The translations under genes and the position numbers were made by a program. From Actinomycetota bacterium (GTDB lineage: Bacteria; Actinomycetota; Acidimicrobiia; Acidimicrobiales; Microtrichaceae): DNA of 35,657 nucleotides. Below are positions 34,804 through 35,657 of the stretch, in pieces; the first letter of the stretch is position 1, and the number at the start of each line of letters is the position of its first letter. The DNA lies in contig CANJEC010000004.1 of NCBI GenBank assembly GCA_947473395.1, positions 1 through 35,657 on the forward strand, in the 5' to 3' direction. Under the pieces are notes generated by a model. The model did not search any database. It was not told the DNA's origin and was given only the letters and a program-made list of their open reading frames with translations.

Positions 34804-35514
34804 GTGCGGATTCAACTTGAGGCCCCAGCAAAGCTCACGCTCTCCCTGCGAGTAACTGGTATCCGTGATGACGGCTATCACCTGATCCGTGCTGAGATGG
34901 TGAGTCTGGATATCTTCGATTCTCTGAGCGTCGACCCTGAGGGATCCGAGTTTGTCGTCGTCACCCAGGGCCAGAGCGCGCAGGGAGAACAAGACGACCT
35001 CGTGCAACAAGCGCTCAGAGCAGTCAACCGCCAAGCCGGAATCCTGCTCACCAAGCGGATCCCGGCCGGAGCAGGCCTAGGTGGCGGAAGTTCCGATGCT
35101 GCGGCGATATTGCGATGGGCAAATCAGCGTGACCCACAGGTGGCTGCAGCAATCGGAGCAGATGTTGCATTCTGCGTTGCTGGTGGCCGCGCAGATGTAA
35201 GCGGCATTGGAGAAGTGGTGTCCCCGCTCGCGCATGTAGAGCAAACCTTTACGCTGTACACGCCTGCCATGCACTGCTCTACCCCAGTTGTTTACCAAGC
35301 TTGGGATGCCCTCGGGGGGCCAGTGGGCGAGAACGGAAATGACCTCGAGCCTGCCGCGCTACATGCCTACCCGGCACTAGCAGAACATCGAGATTTCCTT
35401 GGTTCAGCTACAGGACAGCAACCCCGACTAGCCGGCAGCGGTTCGACATGGTTTGTTGAAGGAGCCCATGAGGGCCCCGGCCTTGTCATCGCTCACACGT
35501 TGGCGCCGCAGTAG
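34804..35514 (+). CDS. ispE: 4-diphosphocytidyl-2-C-methyl-D-erythritol kinase (compact, 236 aa)
   Basis: APAKLTLSLRVTGIRDDGYHLI, KRIPAGAGLGGGSSDAAAILRWAN, GNDLEPAAL, LAGSGSTWFVE. Confidence 0.93.
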   Translation: MRIQLEAPAKLTLSLRVTGIRDDGYHLIRAEMVSLDIFDSLSVDPEGSEFVVVTQGQSAQGEQDDLVQQALRAVNRQAGILLTKRIPAGAGLGGGSSDAAAILRWANQRDPQVAAAIGADVAFCVAGGRADVSGIGEVVSPLAHVEQTFTLYTPAMHCSTPVVYQAWDALGGPVGENGNDLEPAALHAYPALAEHRDFLGSATGQQPRLAGSGSTWFVEGAHEGPGLVIAHTLAPQ

Positions 35515-35533
35515 ACCTGCAGCGGACGAGGAG

Positions 35534-35635
35534 TTACTTGCCGCGAGCTCGACGCTGATGACGCGTGCGCCTCAGAAGCTTTTTGTGTTTTTTCTTTCGC
35601 ATGCGCTTGCGGCGCTTTTTGATAAGTGAGCCCAT
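35534..35635 (-). CDS. 33-aa bS22-like (AURKAIP1/COX24-domain) ribosomal microprotein: [33 protein letters not shown]
   Basis: Not in the ORF track; ORF read directly; closely matches the actinobacterial '[33 protein letters not shown]' pattern known from mycobacteria. Confidence 0.9.
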   Translation of the reverse strand: [33 protein letters not shown]

Positions 35636-35657
35636 GGCGCTGTTGACTCTAGGTGCA

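Noticed and set aside
1-35657. CRISPR arrays, tRNA/rRNA genes, transposases, toxin-antitoxin or defence islands
   Set aside because: None recognised on reading; tandem repeats present are intragenic or short leader duplications without spacer structure.

Overview
This is a chromosomal window that reads as an actinobacterium, probably Acidimicrobiia/Ilumatobacter-like. That placement is inferred from gene content, GTG starts and leaderless-type promoters and was not tested. There are no rRNA, tRNA, CRISPR or transposon signals. Gene order: (start of a minus-strand gene, possibly a zincin-type metalloprotease) - membrane-anchored trypsin-like protein (-) - small membrane protein - mreB - branched-chain amino-acid-type ABC transporter livG/F/H/M plus binding protein - HEAT-repeat protein (-) - Pro/Ala-rich protein - small membrane protein (-) - PDZ/Lon-type protease - DivIVA-like coiled coil fused to a phage MuF-like Cys/His C-terminus - UPF0182 membrane protein - DedA - H+-pyrophosphatase - CHAD protein - hypothetical (-) - acyl-CoA dehydrogenase (-) - VOC-like (-) - VUT/YhhQ transporter - bL37-like microprotein (-) - ychF - DUF192 - rsmI - PfkB kinase - HAD hydrolase (-) - SAM methyltransferase - a 999-aa Wzy/Wzz/pseudo-BY-kinase fusion - tatD - Thr/Ser-rich small protein - rsmA - ispE - bS22-like microprotein (-). 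Best leads: (1) the MuF-tailed coiled-coil protein between the conserved Lon-like/UPF0182 pair; (2) the one-polypeptide Wzy-Wzz-dead-kinase fusion; (3) two tiny ribosomal-protein-like genes absent from the ORF track; (4) a recurrent TANNNT-N6/7-start leaderless architecture, including a palindromic bidirectional -10 and -10 boxes built on upstream stop codons; (5) a structured leader upstream of the pyrophosphatase gene.
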